Source: Phreatobacter oligotrophus (GTDB lineage: Bacteria; Pseudomonadota; Alphaproteobacteria; Rhizobiales; Phreatobacteraceae). Taken from it: a stretch of DNA of 64,000 nucleotides. The notes below the pieces were generated by a model. It searched no databases, was not told the DNA's origin, and saw only the letters and a program-made list of their open reading frames with translations. How positions within the stretch are numbered: position 1 is the stretch's first letter; each line of letters begins with the position of its first letter. The stretch spans positions 155,755-219,754 of the forward strand of contig NZ_PZZL01000008.1 of assembly GCF_003046185.1 (NCBI RefSeq), written 5' to 3'. This document shows, piece by piece, positions 60,740 through 64,000 of the stretch. Made by a program: the position numbers and the translations under genes.

Positions 60740-62548
60740 TCAGATATGCGAGCCCTGTGCCGCGTCCTCGCGGATCACGGGCGATGTCGGCTTTGCGGCG
60801 TCCGGTCCGGGCGCCGCCGGTCCGGAGCGTGCTTCGCCCGCCACGACCTCGTCGATGATGCCGCGGGCGATCTCGCGCTCGCCCATGATGACGGTGCCCG
60901 CGCCGAGGCTCGTGAGGTGATCGACCTCGGCATCGGAATGGGCGCGGGCGATGATGCTGATCCCGGGATTGGCGGCCCGCGCCGTCTCGACGATCTGGCC
61001 GGCCTCGAAGGCATTGGGGATGGCGACGATGAGCCGCCGCGCCGCCGCGACATTGGCGCTGGCGAGGATGTCCGCCCGCGCGGCATTGCCGTTGATGGAC
61101 TCCACGCCCTCCGCATGCAGGCGGGACTGCGGGCGCGCCGCATCCTCGATGACGCAATAGGGCAGGTTGCGCTGCTGCAGGGCGGCGCCGACGAGGCTGC
61201 CGACGCGGCCATAGCCGACGACGATTGTATGGCCGCTGAGCGCCGTCGTCGGGGGTGCGTCCTCCTCGATGGCCGCGGGACGGGCCGCCTGCGCCGCAGG
61301 CTCCGCCTCAGGCGGCGGCGCGGCGGAGAGATTGAGGCGGCGCTTCAGCCAGCCGACACCGGCGAAGACCGCCGGGTTCAAGAGGATCGACAGGATGGCG
61401 CCGGCGAGGATGAGGTCGCGGCCCTGTTCGGGCAGCAGTTTCAGGCCGACGCCGAGCTCGGCGAGGATGAAGGAGAATTCGCCGATCTGGGCGAGCGAGG
61501 CGGAAATGGTGAGGGCGGTGCCTGCCGGATAGCGGAAGGCCATGACGATCAGGAAGGCCGCCAGCGACTTGCCGACGACGATGATGAACAGCGTCGCGAG
61601 GATCGGCCAGGCGCCGGTGAGGAGGCTCGCCGGATTGAACAGCATGCCCACCGAGACGAAGAACAGCACGGAGAAGGCATCGCGCAGCGGCAGGGATTCC
61701 TCCGCCGCGCGGTGGCTGAGCTCGGACTCGCTCATGATCATGCCGGCAAAGAAGGCGCCGAGCGCGAAGGAGACGCCGAAGAGCTTGGCCGCGCCGAAGG
61801 CGACACCGAGCGCGATGGCGAGGACCGCGAGGCGGAAAAGCTCCCGCGATCCGGTATGGGCGACATAGTGCAGGACCCAGGGGATGACCTTGCGGCCGAG
61901 CCCCAGCATGACCGCGACGAAGCCGGCAACCTTCAGCAGGGTCACCAGGACGACGCCGCCGACGCCGAGGCCGAGCCACTGGACGATCGGGTCGCTGGCC
62001 GCGCCCGGCAGGGGCTCGCCGCCGAGCAGGCCCGCCACGGCTGGCAGCAGGACGAGGGCGAGGACCATGGCGATGTCCTCGACGATGAGCCAGCCGACGG
62101 CGATCCGGCCGCGCTCGGTCTCGATGATGCGGCGCTCTTGCAGGGCGCGCAGCAGCACCACGGTGCTGGCCACCGAGAGGGCGAGGCCGAAGACGATGCC
62201 GGCGCCCATGGGCCAGCCCAGCGCCCAGGCGAGCGCCATGCCGAGGGCCGTGGCGGTGGCCATCTGCACGACGGCGCCGGGGATGGCGATGGCGCGGACG
62301 GAGAGCAGATCCTTCAGCGAGAAATGCAGGCCGACGCCGAACATCAGCAGGATGACGCCCATCTCGGCGAGCTCGGTGCCGAGCTTCTGGTCGGCGACGA
62401 AGCCGGGCGTGTGCGGGCCGATGACGATGCCGGCGAGGAGATAGCCGACGAGGGTCGGTAGCTTCAGCCGGTTGGCGATGGCGCCGAAGACGAAGGCAAG
62501 CCCGAGACCGGCGACAATGGTGGCGATCAAGGGCGTGTCATGCGGCAT
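60740..62548 (-). CDS. CPA2-family cation/proton antiporter with TrkA-N domain (KefB/YbaL-like)
   Basis: A 602-residue protein. Residues 1-385 are the Na+/H+ exchanger domain with twelve or so helices (KLPTLVGYLLAGIVIGPHTPG, GWLIVEDIAMVLALVLLP, ISASLAQIGEFSFILAELGVG). Residues 420-540 form a TrkA-N NAD-binding domain (HTIVVGYGRVGSLVGAALQQ, VIEDAARPQSRLHAEGVE). TrkA-C is absent; a disordered Ala/Pro tail follows. It should move K+ or Na+ against protons under nucleotide control. The YbaL-like group is more probable than glutathione-gated KefB/KefC. Confidence 0.93.
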   Translation of the reverse strand: MPHDTPLIATIVAGLGLAFVFGAIANRLKLPTLVGYLLAGIVIGPHTPGFVADQKLGTELAEMGVILLMFGVGLHFSLKDLLSVRAIAIPGAVVQMATATALGMALAWALGWPMGAGIVFGLALSVASTVVLLRALQERRIIETERGRIAVGWLIVEDIAMVLALVLLPAVAGLLGGEPLPGAASDPIVQWLGLGVGGVVLVTLLKVAGFVAVMLGLGRKVIPWVLHYVAHTGSRELFRLAVLAIALGVAFGAAKLFGVSFALGAFFAGMIMSESELSHRAAEESLPLRDAFSVLFFVSVGMLFNPASLLTGAWPILATLFIIVVGKSLAAFLIVMAFRYPAGTALTISASLAQIGEFSFILAELGVGLKLLPEQGRDLILAGAILSILLNPAVFAGVGWLKRRLNLSAAPPPEAEPAAQAARPAAIEEDAPPTTALSGHTIVVGYGRVGSLVGAALQQRNLPYCVIEDAARPQSRLHAEGVESINGNAARADILASANVAAARRLIVAIPNAFEAGQIVETARAANPGISIIARAHSDAEVDHLTSLGAGTVIMGEREIARGIIDEVVAGEARSGPAAPGPDAAKPTSPVIREDAAQGSHI

Positions 62549-62702
62549 CGGCGCGAAATCCTCATCAATTGTCGGTGGAAAGCGGCAGAAGTTGCCACTC
62601 CCGACAGTATGGGGATGGGGGATGGCCGCGGCAATGCGAGAAGCGCGGCAGGTTGCCGCGCCTCACGGAAAAGTTGGACAAGATCAGAGGCTTAGGTGGT
62701 TT

Positions 62703-63494
62703 TCAGATACCGGAGGCGAGGTATCCGCCGTCCACGGCGATCACCGTTCCCGTGACGAAGCCGGCGCCGGGCGAGGCCAGGTAGACGGCAGCGCCGACCA
62801 GTTCCTCGGTCTTGCCCCAGCGGCCCATGGGGGTGCGGCGCAGCGCGTTCTCCTTGCGCTCCGGCGGCATCTTGGCGGCGTTGAGCTCGGTCATGAAGAA
62901 GCCGGGCGAGATGGCGTTGACGCGGACGCCGGCGGTCGCCCATTCGGCCGCCAGCGTCTGGGTGAGGCCGACGATGGCGTGCTTGGTCATGGCATAGGGG
63001 CAGGCGCGCGGCCAGCCGCGATGGGCCGAGAGCGAGGCGATGTTGATGATGGCGCCCTTGCCGCGCTCCACCATGGCGCGGCCGAAGGTGGTGCAGGAGA
63101 AGAAGACGCTGGTCTGGTTGGTGCGGAAGATGTGCTCGACCTCCTCGGGCGTGAAGTCGAGCGTCGGCTTGATGATGGTCGTGCCCTGGCAGGGCACCAG
63201 CACGTCGATGGGGCCGAAGTCGCGGGCAACGGTCTCGGCAAGGCGCGCGAGGTCCGCCATGTCGGTGACATCGGCCACATAGCCCTTCGATCCGGGATGG
63301 GCGGCGGCGAGGCGGTCGGCGGCGACGCGGAGCTTGTCGGGAGAGCGGGCGGCGATCGCCACGCGCGCGCCCGCGGCCGCGTATCCGTGCGCGATCGCCT
63401 CGCCGATGCCGCTCGACCCGCCGATGACGAGGGCATTGAGCCCGGCAAGGGACAGCGAGGTGGAGGGGGCAGGGGAGGCGGCGGATGCGGTCAT
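62703..63494 (-). CDS. Short-chain dehydrogenase/reductase
   Basis: A 263-residue classical SDR: cofactor loop NALVIGGSSGIGEAIAHGY, NRTS-type FRTNQTSVFFSCTT, Ser in IINIASLSAHRG and YAMTKHAIVGLTQTLAAEW (Tyr-x3-Lys), VNAISPGFFMTELN and the C-terminal DGGYLASGI. The Arg in AARSPDKLR after strand two suggests NADP. It stands alone between the antiporter gene and a gene-poor segment. Substrate is unknown. Confidence 0.92.
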   Translation of the reverse strand: MTASAASPAPSTSLSLAGLNALVIGGSSGIGEAIAHGYAAAGARVAIAARSPDKLRVAADRLAAAHPGSKGYVADVTDMADLARLAETVARDFGPIDVLVPCQGTTIIKPTLDFTPEEVEHIFRTNQTSVFFSCTTFGRAMVERGKGAIINIASLSAHRGWPRACPYAMTKHAIVGLTQTLAAEWATAGVRVNAISPGFFMTELNAAKMPPERKENALRRTPMGRWGKTEELVGAAVYLASPGAGFVTGTVIAVDGGYLASGI

Positions 63495-63845
63495 GGCGTT
63501 CCTCGGGACTCATGGGCCTTTTTCGTGGCCCTTCCGGCAAGGTGCCGGGATGCGGGCAGGGAGGCAAGGGCGGGCGCTGCGGGGCGGAAAACCGTCCCAG
63601 ATTGCGCCGAGTCTTTTCCGGCGGAGAGCTCCGAGTCGGCGGGCCACGGTGATGGACGCGGCCGTCCGCAGCGCGATGCGGTTGGAGGGCGGACACCCCC
63701 CGAAGACGTCGAAATGCAATCGCAGAGCCCCGTTGCCCGGCGGCACTCGCCTCAAGCGAGTGGAATGGGTGCAATTGGCGCGGGTTGTACCCAGGCCCCC
63801 GAGGCAGACGATCTCCCTTGTTTAGGACATCCGTCTTAGTTGGTT
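63495..63845. other. Gene-free stretch before the porin fragment
   Basis: No convincing coding sequence is present. It has two hairpins near the SDR start (GGGCC-N8-GGCCC at 63514-63531; CCGGCA-AGG-TGCCGG at 63534-63548). Normally this region would hold the promoter and start codon of the porin-like frame that begins at 63849, but no start is found. Confidence 0.6.
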
Positions 63846-63848
63846 TGA

Positions 63849-64000
63849 TTCGCTCCGAGCCTTCTTCTCGGCGCTGCGGCGGGCTTCGTTGCCCTCTCGG
63901 GCGCTCAGGCAGCGGATCTCCCGGGCAAGGCTGCTCCCGCCGAGTACGTTCGCATCTGCGACACCTACGGCGCGGGCTTCTTCTTCATCCCGGGTTCCGA
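63849..64000 (+). pseudogene. Rhizobiales porin (Porin_2/Omp2-type), 5' end without a start codon
   Basis: The frame from 63849 reads [20 protein letters not shown], then [20 protein letters not shown] and [10 protein letters not shown] to the edge. This is the signal peptide core, cleavage site and first strand of the Rhizobiales porin family. An in-frame TGA lies at 63846-63848, and no ATG, GTG or TTG follows before the mature protein. Relatives begin M-K-x-V-K before SLLLG. The 5' end is thus broken or rearranged, or a sequence error is present. The rest of the gene is beyond the window. Confidence 0.7.

Overview
The window is visibly GC-rich, gene-dense chromosomal DNA from an alphaproteobacterium, most likely a Hyphomicrobiales (Rhizobiales) member. 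Signs of this are the Rhizobiales-type porin signal peptide at the right edge, a CtrA-type TTAA-N7-TTAA box, a tight cluster of CcrM (GANTC) sites, alphaproteobacterial families (DUF3126, PAS_5, BTLCP peptidase) and an intergenic CATGCCCGG-type palindrome. Genus level (Bosea/Phreatobacter-like) is only an inference. No insertion sequence, prophage or CRISPR array was seen.

Layout. 1-3.1 kb: start of a circularly permuted ATP-grasp protein and an Anbu proteasome-like hydrolase, with trhO, slyX and a small secreted protein between them. 3.1-8.4 kb: DUF1176 protein, periplasmic GH3 glucosidase, two tandem alpha/beta hydrolases. 8.4-17.2 kb: housekeeping and signalling genes (duplicated-domain exported protein, DUF3126, gamma carbonic anhydrase, HCCA-type isomerase, BTLCP peptidase, tandem-PilZ and PAS_5 proteins, rhomboid protease, CBS protein, patatin, hisI). 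An unannotated short RNA with a textbook terminator probably precedes the rhomboid gene. 17.3-25.2 kb: gatC-gatA and gatB, separated by a fused MFS/spermidine-synthase protein and an ECF sigma/anti-sigma pair. 25.2-32.4 kb: GSTs, acetyltransferase, small secreted proteins, an Fsr-type MFS exporter and ilvD.

32.6-46.5 kb is a catabolic block: hyuA-hyuB and a flavoprotein on the plus strand converge on a minus-strand set of epimerase, class III aminotransferase, SDR and a complete peptide/nickel-type ABC importer. Uptake and ATP-driven opening of a cyclic amide or similar compound is a reasonable but unproven reading. 46.6-49.8 kb: an Hsp70-like ATPase lacking the substrate domain, divergent from a HerA/FtsK-like ATPase, and a small helical protein behind a perfect palindrome. 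50-54.6 kb: CPBP protease, tRNA-Ser(GCU), LysR/DUF2917/GNAT genes, and an ArsR-SRPBCC-GST operon with an odd 136-base gene overlap. 54.7-60.7 kb: amide and peptide hydrolases plus an orphan solute-binding protein. 60.7-64 kb: a CPA2 cation/proton antiporter, an SDR, and the 5' end of a porin that has lost its start codon.
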